From: Scleropages formosus
Lineage: Eukaryota; Chordata; Actinopteri; Osteoglossiformes; Osteoglossidae
Assembly: GCF_900964775.1 (NCBI RefSeq)
Contig: NC_041814.1
Location: 13,995,360 to 14,059,359 of the forward strand
Length of the DNA stretch: 64,000 nt
Reading direction: 5' to 3'
Shown: positions 34,182 through 45,527 of the stretch, in pieces
Position numbering within the stretch: position 1 is the first letter of the stretch
Layout: every line of letters begins with the position of its first letter
Translations under genes and position numbers: made by a program
The notes under the pieces: generated by a model
Told to the model about the DNA's origin: nothing
Databases searched by the model: none
Seen by the model: only the letters and a program-made list of their open reading frames with translations

Positions 34182-37100
34182 TACTCCCCCTTCCACGGGA
34201 GGCACTTGCCACCCTCCGAGGCCGAGGAGGATGTCCCTTAGGCTGAGGCGCCAGGCAATCTGGGTGGTCCCTGTGGAAGGAGGCAATCGGGTCCAGATCC
34301 AGGATATCCTTCACCGACATCCAGCTGCGCTCCTTCGGAACGTATCCTTCGCAGTCAACCAGATACTGCAGTCGGTTGCGATGCCGTCGGGAATCCAGGA
34401 GCTCCTGAACCAGGTACGCTGGGGATCCATCCACCTGTACCGGCGAGGGCGGCTCTGAAGCCCGCGGGACCTGGAGGTGCGACACTCGATACGGCTTCGG
34501 AAGGGAGACATACAATGACGGATGGACCTGAGGAGAGGGGTTCAGATGCAAGCGGTAAGTGACCAGAGTGACATGGCGGATGATCTGGTATGGGCCTATA
34601 AAGCGGGGGCTGAGTTTTCAGGATGGGAGACACATCTCTGGTGGACAGCCAGACCCACTGGCTGGGACGAAAGGAGACGGGCCGCCGGTGACGATCTGCC
34701 TGGCACTTGTACTGTTGCACGCTGCGGTGTAGCCAGGCGGTGGCTGTTCTCCAGATCTCCACACTATTCCTGTACCAGATGTCGACAGACACCAAGAAGT
34801 CTATGGACACGTGCGACCAGGGCCGAGCTGGGACAGAGAGAGGCTCTAACAGACCTGCAGGCTTTTGAGTTGGGGTCCAGGCCTGGGCACATGTCTCACA
34901 GGCCTCTATGTACTCTTGCACATCTTCCCTCATGGATGGCCACTAATAACGGTTTTGGAAAAGGGACAGGGTCCGTCAGTGGCCCGAGGGTCCATCCGTC
35001 GGGGAGTCGTGAGCCCACTGCAGGAGGGAAGGTCGGAGTCTGACTGGCACGTATTCCTTACCTTCTGGGCAGTCTAGACAGCCAGGATCCTCTTCCTTGG
35101 CTGCCTGGAGCTCCTGCTGGAAGCGCCACCTGATCGGAGCCACGACCCATTGTTCCAGCAAGATGAGGGCGGGCTCCGCCGGGCCCGGTTCCCTGCCACA
35201 CATCTTCGACAGGGCGTCGGCCTTGGTGTTCTTTGACCTTGGCTGGTAGGTCACCGTGAATCTGAACCTGGTGAAAAACAAGGCCCAGCATGCCTGCCGA
35301 GGGTTCAGACGCCACGCTTTCTGCAGATTTTCTAGATTTCGATGGTCAGTTAGAACCAGGAACAGGTCCGCAGCTCCCTCCAGCCAATGTCACCATTCCT
35401 CTAAAGCTAGTTTGATTGCCAGAAGTGCTCGCTTCCCAATATCGTAATTCCGCTCAGCAGGTGTTAGGTTTCGTGAAAAGAACATGCAAGGGTGGAGCTT
35501 TGGGGGAGTGCCCTGTCTCTGGGACGGGACTGCACTGACCCTGACCTCCAAGGCATCCACCTCTACAATGAAAGGTAACAAGTGGTCGGGGTGTTTGTGG
35601 TGAATCTGTCCTTAAGGGTCTGAAACGCTGTCTGGGCCTTCTCGGTCCACTCCAACTTCTTCCCCTCACCCTGCAAGAGGGCTGTAAGGGGAGCCTCCAC
35701 CGAGCTGAAACCTCTTATGAATCTCTGGTAAAAGTTTGCAAAACCCAGAAACCTCTGCAGGGCCTTGACTGACGTGGGCCGGGGCCAGTCTAACACTGCC
35801 TGCACCTTCTTCGGGTCCATAGCCACCCCATCAGCGCTCAGGATAAAGCCAAGGAAGGAGATCTGTGTCTGGTGGAATAAACATTTCTCATCCTTGACAT
35901 ACAGTCGGTTCTCTCGCAGGCCCCCCAAAAATTGCCGTACCAGGCTGACAGCTTGCGAATAGATCAAGATATTGTTGAGGTAAACGATGACTCCCTTGGT
36001 CACCAGATCTCTGAAGACATGGTTTACAAAGGCCTGAAACACGCACGGAGCATTTACCAGGCCGAATGGCATGACTACGTATTCATAATGGCCCAATGAG
36101 GTGCTAAACGCGGTCTTCCACTCATTCCCCTCCCGGATCCGAATGAGATTGTGTGCGCTGCGCAGGCCCAGTTTAGTAAACATGAGAACCCCATGGACCT
36201 GCTCCAGCACCAAGGTGATGAGTGGCAAGGGATGGGGGTATTTTACTGTGACTGTATTTAGCCCTAGCTAGTCGATACATGGTCAGAGTTCCCCGTCTTT
36301 CTTCGCTATGAAGAAGAACCCGGCGGATGCCGGTGAGGTGGACGGCCAAATGATCCCGGAGGCTAAGGCCTCTTTGATGTACTCCTGAAGCGCCTGTTGT
36401 TCGGGTCGAGACAAGGGATATATCTGACCCCGAGATGGAGATGCACCCAGCACTAAATCTACGGCGCAAACCCAGGGTCTGTGTGGAAGCAGGTCCGCTG
36501 CCCTGCTCTTACTGAACACCTCTGCTAGGCCCTGATGCTCTCTGGGGATGATGAAGGCCTCAGGCACGTCCGGGCTCTCTACCGAGGTGGCTCGACAGGG
36601 TAAGGCCAAACATGTGGTGGTACACTGTGCCCCCCCCCCCCCCATGCCACTAATTCCACTTTGCTCCATGAAAACACCGGGTTATGCTTAGTCAGCCATG
36701 TGAACCCCAATATCGCCGACATCTCCAGGGAGCGGATGATATAAAATGCAAGGTCCTCTGTGTGGCACACCCCGACCTGGACCCGCAATAGCACTGTGTT
36801 TTTCTCTATTACCCCCGTGGCCAGCGGCTGCCAGTCTAGGACCTTAATCCGGCGGATGACCGCGCACTCGCGTATCGAGACGTCGTGTTGCTGCGCGATG
36901 AACATGTCCATAAAACAGCTTGCAGCCCGCAAATCGAGCAGTGTGCGAGTCTGTATCCGGGAGGACCCCCAGCACACCTCCAGTGGTATCATCAGCTGTG
37001 ATTCGGTGCAGAGGGCGGGACTCACCTCGTTTCCGTATTGGGTCTTGCTGAGTGCTTTCACTGGGCAGTCAGTTCGGTAATGCCCCAGCCCTACACAGTA

Positions 37101-38219
37101 CAAGCATAGCTGGCCCCGAAGTCGGCGATGTCGCTCCTCGGTTCCTGGGCCTCCGACGGTGTCGCTGTCTCCAGCGGGGGTGGCCAGGAATGGGGTAGAT
37201 GCTTCCGAGCGAGGTTATCCATGACAATGCCGCTTTATACGAAGCGGTCCAGGGTCAAGTTCTCCCTGCGATACGCCAACTTGGTCTGAATACGAGGGTG
37301 CAGCCCGTGGTGGAAGGAGGCCAAGAGAGCAGCCTGGTTCCAGCCACTCGGCCAGGGTCTGGAGCTCGAGGGAGTAGGCGGCTACGGTCCGGTTCCCTTG
37401 CTGGATAACCATCAAGCAGTTGCTGGCTGCGGGCGCCAACAGCGGGTGGTTGAACACAGCTCGAAACTGCTCGAGGAAGCACGCATATGTGGTGCTATCC
37501 CTCTTATATCACAATGCCGTAGCCCAGTCTAGCGCGGGTCCTATCAGCAGGGAAATCGTATAAGTGATTCGGCTCATTTCAGACCGATGTATCTGAGGTT
37601 GGCTCGCGAACACTAGCTCGCACTGCAACATAAATCCCCGGCATTTTTCGGGCAGCCCATCATACCTTTCAGGCGTGGCCAGTCGGGGGGGTCTGTCGCA
37701 GGCGGGAGCGGGGCGACTGTAAAATGACAGGCGGTGTGGCGGAAGTGACCACTGGCATTCTCCTGGTGGCCGGTTCCAGCGTCACTGCGGGTACAGAGAC
37801 CGGCGGCCTTCATACCACCTTTCGGAGGTCCTCTAGTATCTGCTGCAGGAACAGCTCGTGCGTGTTTAACACGGCTTCTTGTGCGGAGATCGCTTCCTGC
37901 AGGGACTCCAACTTCGCTGGGTCCACGGTAAAGGGAGATTTTTCTGTCATGCTGGGGACTGGCAGGCTGGAAACAGGTAAGTAGCGGACCCAGTTGCAGG
38001 TTGGTTTTAATCTTTCAACAAGGTTCGTAGGACTGGACACAATCGAAGTCAGGGACAGGCGAAGGTCTTTCAAGGCATGAACGTTGCAGCACAGGCAATC
38101 TAGAGTCAGTAGTCAAGGAGAATGGGCGAGAATCAAAAACCAGGAACAAGGGAACAAGCAAGACGCAGCCGCTGAAACTGCAAAACCTCAAAGGTGTTTG
38201 TGAGAATCTGCATCGACGA
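33825..38219 (-). mobile_element. Ty3/Gypsy chromovirus-like LTR retrotransposon, second fossil copy
   Basis: Same element as at 1-3948, here with its other end. The LTR at 33825-34181 (TGTCATGC...CACAACA on the + strand) is the element's 3' LTR, preceded on the minus strand by a purine tract. The incomplete 5' LTR is 37945-38219. Between them, from right to left, are gag-like, zinc-knuckle, protease, reverse transcriptase, RNase H and integrase parts and a chromodomain (about 34300-34450). It is broken in several places. The internal sequence is very close to the copy at 1-3948, because both came from the cassette duplication. The two LTRs are much more different from each other, so the original insertion is old. 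Confidence 0.87.
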
Positions 38220-38500
38220 ATGGTCTACAGCTTGTGAAAGAGGCTCTGCTTGAACATGGTGAAAATTTTGCTGTTCGTCCAGCAGTACCACTATCTGAAG
38301 ATATTATGTTGAACAAGGGTAATTTGTGTTTGTCCTGGCATTGACTCATATGGAAGACCATATCCTTATTAATTTCAGTGCAGAAAACGAGGAGAATGTA
38401 GTATGCATGAATACTACATGTCTTATTGATCCATGTTTTATGTTTCCTGATGACTGCTTAATAGAACTGTAGCATGAAGCTAGGATTAATAGTTAATTCT

Positions 38501-38548
38501 GGCTTGTCCACATGAATTTAAAAAACTTAAAATTCATGTGGACAAGCC
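38501..38548. repeat. Perfect intronic inverted repeat, copy D
   Basis: Same 19-bp arms as in A. Both arms are unchanged although surrounding intron bases differ. Confidence 0.7.
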
Positions 38549-40334
38549 AAAATACATCAGTTTGGAAATTCATAATTAGGTTTTTGTTTTTGCAGTTTCA
38601 AGTAATGTAAATGAGCAGTCTGGGTTAATTCACAGTGGCTGAGAAGACTATTTCCTTATATGTATACTTTATAAAGTCTGTAATGCCACAAGGATTTTCT
38701 GATCCTTTTTGGACAAGTAAAATTACATGTATCAGTTGCTGAACCCAGAATGTTGAATGGATTAGTAAAATAACAAAAATGCATACCAAATGGTAATAAT
38801 ATTACTAACGACCCTGCAAGAAATACTTTTACACATTGCTTTTCAAAGGTTTGTTTGTCTCCAACGGATATCAATGGAAGCAACAAAGAAGGTTTGCTCT
38901 CTCTACTCTGAGAAACTTTGGACTGGGGAAGAGAAGTCTTGAGTCACAGATCCAAGTGGAGTGTAGGTTCCTAAATGACATCATAGACAAGAGTCAAGGT
39001 GTGACTCAAAGAAACTTCTACCCTGATTTAGATTTTTCTTACAGTCTCTGATTTCTTCTACTTTGACCCTTAAGCATCAGTTTTTGCCAGAATGTTTGCA
39101 CATATCCATGTCTTCATATCTTAATTATAAGCCTTTACTTTAATATAAAAACTGAGTCAGGCTTCCAGTTCACGTTCTTTTTTCAATTAAAATCCCGTAG
39201 GCCAGCCATTTGAACCTATTTCCGTTGTTAACAATGCTGTTGCCAACATTATCAGTTTTGTGGTGTTTGGTGACCAGTTTGACTACAGCGACAGCTACTT
39301 CCAAACACTGCTAAAAATAATCAATGAAGCAGTTTATTTGGAGGGAAGCATTTGGGCTCAGGTAAAGCACCTCATTTTACTTGTGTGTAATTCTTCATTG
39401 ATTTTAGGGATTTTACTTGTGTTGACACTTAATCCTGTCTCATTTATAAGTAATTTATAGAAATAAGAGTTTTCTGAGGAATTTACTGTTCTTGCTCTTC
39501 AGTTGTACAACATGTTCCCATGGCTGATGCGCAGATTACCTGGTCCACACAAAAAAATATTATTTCACTGGGCAATTGTAATCGACTTTGAAAAACTAAA
39601 AATTAAGGAGCACAAGGAGGATTGGGATCCTTCAACTCCGAGAGATTACATTGACAGCTTCCTTTCTGAGATGGAAAAGGTAATATTAGAGAAGTAATCA
39701 AAAGGTTGAATTTGAGAAAATGTTCCTAAGTGTCGTATAGTCATTTATTTATTCAGCTATATGGAAGATGATACCCAATTATAGCCACAGTGGGTGTGAA
39801 AAGGAATCGCTGGTGTCTGTTTCAACACTTGCTATTGTTTTCAGAGGAAAGATGATGCTGAAGCAGGTTTCAATGAAGACAACTTGTGTTCTTGCACTCT
39901 GGACCTGTTTTTAGCTGGGACTGAAACAACTTCAGCTACTCTGAACTGGGCTTTACTGTATATGATTAAATACCCAGAAATACAAGGTTGGTTTTCATTT
40001 TGCACATATAAATCTTTTTAAAGCTAGGCACACTTATGACATTCCCAGTCTTAGTTCTTGCAGCCCCTTGATATTTTTCTTCCAATCAAAGTAACAGTTT
40101 TAAGTGTTTCTTTAATGCAGGTGGCACAATGGTGCTGCGGGTAGTGCCATCCAGCTCTTTGGTTATGGATTTAGTTGTGGGGTGAAAACTCATTCAGTTT
40201 GTGAGAGTTTCCTGTATGTGAGTGTGTGTATGAGATGGCCCCACAATAAGCTGGCACCCTCTCCAAGGTGTAACCTGCCTTATCTCAGGTTTCCCTGGGA
40301 AAGGCTCTGGCTTACCAGGACCCTGCGACAGATC

Positions 40335-41001
40335 AAGTTCAAGTTTAGTTTATTGTCATAGGTACAAGAACCACGTACAACTATCATGAAATTCTTCCTG
40401 AATGCTTCTTCACAGGCTATGGATAACGACAGAGACAATAGAAATACTGCACAAACAAAACAATGACAATGACAGTGAGTAGTGCAACAGCAATAGCAAT
40501 AAATAATGCTAACAGTAATAACCATAATACCAGTTGACAGCCAGAGAACTCAGAACAAGAGAATGAGAATGCTTGAAGTGGCTATGTAATTTACCAATGT
40601 GCTTGAGAGGAGCAGTCTAATTCTAGTAACTAAAGGTGGCACATTGGTTAGTGTTGTATACTCTTACAGCAGTGGGGTAAAAGCTGTTCCTGTACCTAGC
40701 AGTGCGGGTTCGGATAGACCTGAACCGCTTTGCAGATGGCAGAGAAGAGAAAAGTGCCTGTGCGGGGTGACTGTGATCTTTTATGATGCGCATCGTCTTT
40801 CTGAGGCAGCATGTGGTGTAGGTGTCCTCAGCTGCTGGTAGCTGTGTGCCGATGATTTCCTGAGCTGTTTTGACCACCCTCTGTAGGGCTTTCTTGTCCT
40901 GTATGGAGCAGCTGCCACCCCAGAATGTAAAACACCCTGTGAGGACAGACTCCGCAGCACACCTGTAGAAAGTGGTGAGGACTGTAGTAGACATCCGGGC
41001 T
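40335..41001 (-). mobile_element. 5'-truncated LINE fragment (L2/CR1-group-like) in intron 6 of D
   Basis: The minus strand encodes the C-terminal end of a non-LTR retrotransposon polymerase: KKALQRVVKTAQEIIG, then CLRKTMRIIKDHSHPAQALF and RSIRTRTARYRNSF, a signature seen at the end of fish L2-type elements. About 670 bp inserted between agat and aaggag of a sequence that is continuous in A (near 6250). It is dead and absent from A, so younger than the duplication. The exact clade is uncertain. Confidence 0.7.
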
Positions 41002-41252
41002 AAGGAGATATTTATGATGAATGAATCTTTTAGTAAGTCACACAATTCAGATTGTGTTCAACTTAACAGAAAACTCACTCATTTCTGAATTATGTTTAAT
41101 TTTTTGCAGTTGAATTAATGTCCATTTTATATTTCTTTGTTTATCAGAAGCTCCTCCAAAGGAATATACAACTCAGAGAAACACACACTGTGCTAAAACT
41201 GTCAGTAAATAGCTATTCATAGATTTTTTTGCTGTATCGTAATAAAGCAGAG

Positions 41253-41460
41253 AGGGGCGCGGTGGCTCAGTGGATTGGCACAGGTCCTGCTCTCCGCTGG
41301 GTCTGGGGTTCGAGTCCTGCTTGGGGTGCCTTGCGGTGGAGTGGTGTCCCGTCCAGGGTGTGTCCCCTCCCTCTTCAGCTCTGCACCCTGTGGTGCTGGG
41401 CTAGGCTCTGGTTTGCCACGACCCTGCTCGGGTCAAGCAGTTGGAGACATTGTCTGTGTG
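41253..41460 (+). mobile_element. SINE family 1 in intron 6 of D
   Basis: Begins ggggcgcggtggctcagtgg and ends tgtctgtgtg. There is no counterpart at the aligned place in A. Confidence 0.85.
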
Positions 41461-43265
41461 CAAAAAAAGTGAGTGTTTTGGTTGTGCAGGAGAAGAGTGG
41501 AAGAATTAATGAAAGGTAATATTTGAATTCAGCATGAAACTATAATTATTTACTCTATTTGAAATGGAAATGTGTGATATTAGTGAGAAAAATATAACAA
41601 GGTCTTCCTATATTCATACTTTTCAATTGTCTATGTATCCCTGAGGCCACTGGAATTGAATCATGTTGTATGCCAAGGACCACCTATTGTCCATCCCATC
41701 AGCTTTTGGGGGGTAATTTTTTTTACTTATTTATTTTCCAGACCCTGACTTGTGACTAAAGTGAGCATTCAGGTTGTGTAGGTATCGGGTTCAAGATCTG
41801 TCAATGGTCTTGTAGGTCATAGCCAGAGTCTTGATCTTGATACAGGCAGAGGAGAGATGCATGTTGAAAGCTTTGTGAATTCCCATCTGTCCTGCTCTTC
41901 CCCTAGAGAAGGTACAAGCGGAAATAGACAAAGTACTTGGACCCTCACATCCAGCCACCATGGCAGACAGAGCCAATATGCCCTACACCGACGCTGTTAT
42001 TCATGAAATACAGAGGATGGGCAACATTATACCACTGAATGTGCCACGTATGGCTGTAAAGGACACTACAATTGGAGGATACACAATTCCAAAGGTGAGG
42101 CTTTTCATGCTAAGATATTTGTCATAATTAGATATTTTTGTCAAGATATTAGATTTTTTAAGGTACAAGTGTGTCCCAGCTTTGATTTCTTTTTTATTTG
42201 ACTTGACACATGAAGGGAACCTACCCGTTATTCCATAGTAACAGCTGTCTTGCTCTGTAGATGATGTCAGGATTGAGGCCTCGGATATCTGTTGCAGGGT
42301 ACTATGGTGATGGGAACTTTACAGTCTGTTTTGTTTGATGAGTCTGAGTGGGAGGCTCCTTTCACATTTAATCCTGGCCATTTCCTGGATGAGGAGGGCA
42401 AGTTCAAAAGAAGAGATGCCTTCTTGCCTTTCTCAGCTGGTATGTGTGCGGGTATAATGCTATGTCAATTAAATCTATAGTTCTATGCAAAAGTTTGGGC
42501 ACCGCTGCTGAAATTATGTTTTCTTGTTTTTTTCTAAGAGAAAAGAAGTTAAAACATCCTGTTCAGGCAACAAACTTTAACATGGTTTGCATGCACCTCT
42601 GTAATAAGTTTTTAATGAAATTTGGAAACAAAATTCATAGTTTATTCAGTTAACATTAATAAAATAACAAGGAATTTGAATGTGATTGTAGCTTTCAAAC
42701 TTCCATGTGTCTTTGTTTCCTCAGGGAGCAGGATGGGTCTTGGGGAACCACTGGCTCGAATGGAGTTGTTTCTATTCTTCACCTCCCTTCTCCAGCAGTT
42801 CACATTCTCTTCACCCCCAGGTGTGGAGCCCACCCTGGAATTCAAAATTGGATTCACTCTTCAACCAAAGGGATACAAGTTATGTGCTGTACCCCGCTGA
42901 GCATAGTAATGTAACGATTAACTTCTGGAGATTTTCAACTGGAAGTCAGCACATGTTCAGCTCTGAACTGCAAAAATAAACCTATTTTTCGGAAGTGTCT
43001 GCTGAAAAAAAAATCAGTATTCTGCGAAAAAGCTTAAGTTTAAGATGTAAGCTACAACATTACATATTTGTAAGTCTGTAATAGTGAAAACAAATTTTTG
43101 GAATGTTCTCTAGACTACAGCTACTTTTACTGTAGTTTATTGAGCTATATTTATTTTACATTTGCAAACACCCATTCCTCACACATACATTCCATACATA
43201 CAATACATTCCATGAACTCACCCTGTAAGGTGGGTTCCCATTGTAAGGGAATCAACTGACAATTA

Positions 43266-43486
43266 CACACACACAGACACACACACACACACAGACACAC
43301 ACACACACTGTCTGAAGCTGTTTGTCCCACACGGGGTCGCAGCGAACTGGAGCCTAACCTGGCAACACAGGGCGTGGGGAGGGGACACACCCAAGGTGGG
43401 ACGCCAGTCCGTCACAAGGCACCCCCAGCGGGACTCAAAACTCAGACCCACCGGAGAGCAGGACCCAGTCAAACTGACTGCACCAC
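43266..43486 (-). mobile_element. SINE family 1 downstream of D
   Basis: Flanked by the 10-bp duplication ctgacaatta (43256-43265 and 43487-43496). The A flank has no SINE here. Confidence 0.9.
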
Positions 43487-43770
43487 CTGACAATTAAAAA
43501 ATAAATAAATCACATCCTGGATGAAAAAAAATTACATTTTCAACTTTTATTTTTTCTAGTCAGTTTTTGTTTCTCTTCTTTTATAAGTGCTTTTTACTCT
43601 TTCTCAATCTTTTCAGGAGACATTTTGATAACTTGAGATAGGGATGCTCCTAAGAATTAAAGTTCAGTGCATTACAACCTACATCTGTCACTCAACAAAA
43701 CATTTGGGTAATGCCATTAGAAGCACTGTGTAATGGGGCTGTAGAGCGTTTTACTCTAGATTATAAGTAT

Positions 43771-43958
43771 CAACTGTCTGAACCTCTTGTCCCATTTGGG
43801 GTTGCAGGGAGCCAGAGCCTAACCCAGCAGCACAGGGCGTAGGGCTGGAGGGGACACACCTAGGGCGGGACACCAGTCTGAGACCCAAGCAGGACTCGAA
43901 CCCTAGGCCCACCGGAAAGCAGGACCTGGTCCAACCCACTGCGCCACCGCACCCCCCA
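43771..43958 (-). mobile_element. SINE family 1 without a microsatellite tail
   Basis: Reversed copy starting directly at ctgtctgaacctcttgtccc. It lies 15 bp from the next SINE, in the same direction. Confidence 0.85.
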
Positions 43959-43971
43959 CTATTATTTAAAA

Positions 43972-43973
<2 letters not shown>

Positions 43974-44007
<34 letters not shown>

Positions 44008-44201
44008 TCTGAACCGCTTGTCCCATACGGGGTTGCGGGGAGCCAGAGCCCACCTGACAACACAGGGCATAAGGCCAGAGGGGGAGGGGACACACCCAGG
44101 ACGGGACACCAGTCTGCCGCAAGGCACCCCAAGCGGGACTCGAACCCCCGACCCACTGGAGAGCAGGATCCGGTCCAACCCACTGCACCACCGCGCCCCC
44201 C
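43974..44201 (-). mobile_element. SINE family 1, adjacent tandem copy
   Basis: Full-length reversed copy with a long CA run. With its neighbour it occupies the place of about 0.6 kb present in unit 1, suggesting a deletion at or between SINEs. Confidence 0.85.
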
Positions 44202-44428
44202 GATTTACGCAACCTTTATGAAAAAATAAACAGTTCTTTCCTCCACAATGAGCTTGCAGAAAAAAAAATCTGGACAATTTTGACAGTTGCCATCATTCTT
44301 CATGTTACAACCCCAGGTGTCTAGGGGTAGCAAGAGTGGAACATCAACTGAATGGTAACCAGTAGTAACAAGGGCCCAGCAAAATGACACATATAAGAAC
44401 CAAGTGCTCAGTGTAGTTTCCTTTACAG

Positions 44429-44602
44429 TAGAAACTGAGGCAGATGTTCAAGTGACTTTGTACAATATTTACAAAAGACCCTTTCCAGAGGGAAAAGGAA
44501 CTACAACAGTTACAAAGCAAAGAACGTAGAAAAACTATTTTTTATCTAGTAATACTACCCAAGCTATGGAAAGAAAAACAAAGGGCTCTTGAGCATCTGT
44601 GA
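44429..44602 (+). other. Exon-like relic upstream of E
   Basis: Aligns with 54659-54828 including the acceptor ctttacag, but small indels disturb the frame. Confidence 0.3.
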
Positions 44603-45359
44603 CACCCTAACTAAGGTATTGTATCCAACAACAGCCAAAAGTACAAGGGGTGGCACCTAACTCTTCCCAACCAGACAGTGGCACAACCTGTGTGTTGGAC
44701 ATGCAAGGCACGTAACATTCTTACCAGTTCTTTTTGCCAACAACACCACCAAGATAAACTAATCACAGTCAACCAGGGTACAATAACTGAACAGAAGCCA
44801 TGAGTAACACTTCCATTGAAAACAAGGCGAAGTTATGCCCTGAAACATAAATCTGAGCATCAGTGGGCAAATAGGAGGGTTTTAAAGTGGCGGGACCTGG
44901 AGGTGATTGGTGCAGATGGAGGAAGTGGCAGCAGGACTGACGATGATCGACAGGGAATACAACCAATGGTAGAGAAAAGAACCTGTACGAGGCAAAAAAA
45001 ACCTCATAAACAGAGAAAGGAAAAACACAAGCTTGTACAGGGAGGCAATGCTCTGGTCTTATGAAAAGGGCGTTCTATATTTCAGTTTCTGTGATATAAG
45101 CAGATCAAGAACGAAGTCAGTATCATAATGATTATAACCATCGGCATCGGCTAAAGTCCAAGCCGAAAGAGACCGCGGTTCAAATTCGCTGCCCTAGTAT
45201 CCGCAATCAAAGTAATCACCCTAAATTGCTCCCGTAAAAAATATTCACCTAATTAAACCGGAAAGTAATTACGAGTAGGTTAATAAACAAACCCGAGAAT
45301 GAACGTAAATAAGCGCAACTGACATAAACCACAGTTTTTCTCGCCGTGGAGTTGACCTG

Positions 45360-45392
45360 CCAGTGGGCGGGACTCAGACTCTGATTGGTCAC
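45360..45392 (+). promoter_or_regulatory. Core promoter module of E: GC box plus inverted CCAAT box
   Basis: Same module as the other copies, with the CCAAT box about 145 bp before the ATG. The roughly 1 kb around it is almost identical to the F promoter and less like that of B. Confidence 0.6.
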
Positions 45393-45527
45393 TCAAGTGT
45401 CCATCAAAGGTGTCCTCGAGCTCCAGTCTTGCGGAACATTTCTCAAAGTTAAATTACAGTGCGGTTCTGGAGGCAGAGAGGGAGCAGAACTGGTTTGACC
45501 TGTAAATACGCAGCAATAACAGCAACC

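Larger units (their letters stand above)
38220..42900 (+). pseudogene. CYP2J-like cytochrome P450, copy D, 5'-truncated and without the heme cysteine
   Basis: Unit 2 partner of A, with the same junction to the chromovirus fossil in exon 2. Exons: 2 (3' part) 38220-38318; 3 38849-38998; 4 39201-39361; 5 39503-39679; 6 39845-39986; 7 41907-42094; 8 42298-42439; 9 42725-42900. All remaining exons are open with GT-AG borders and normal CYP2 lengths. WKQQRR, AGTETT and EIQR are kept, but the heme loop reads SRMGLG instead of SRMCLG: the cysteine that binds heme iron is glycine (TGT to GGT). With no promoter or exon 1 and no heme ligand it cannot be an active P450. Intron 6 has a LINE fragment and a SINE not found in A. 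Intron 8 is short because most of the Tc1-like element seen in A is deleted. Confidence 0.88.
42901..45359. other. D-E intergenic region
   Basis: Homologous to the A-B intergenic DNA but carrying three private SINEs, with the part matching about 9930-10570 missing. It holds the D AATAAA (about 42975), an exon-like relic (44429-44602) and an E-box changed to CACGTA (44709-44714). Confidence 0.55.
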
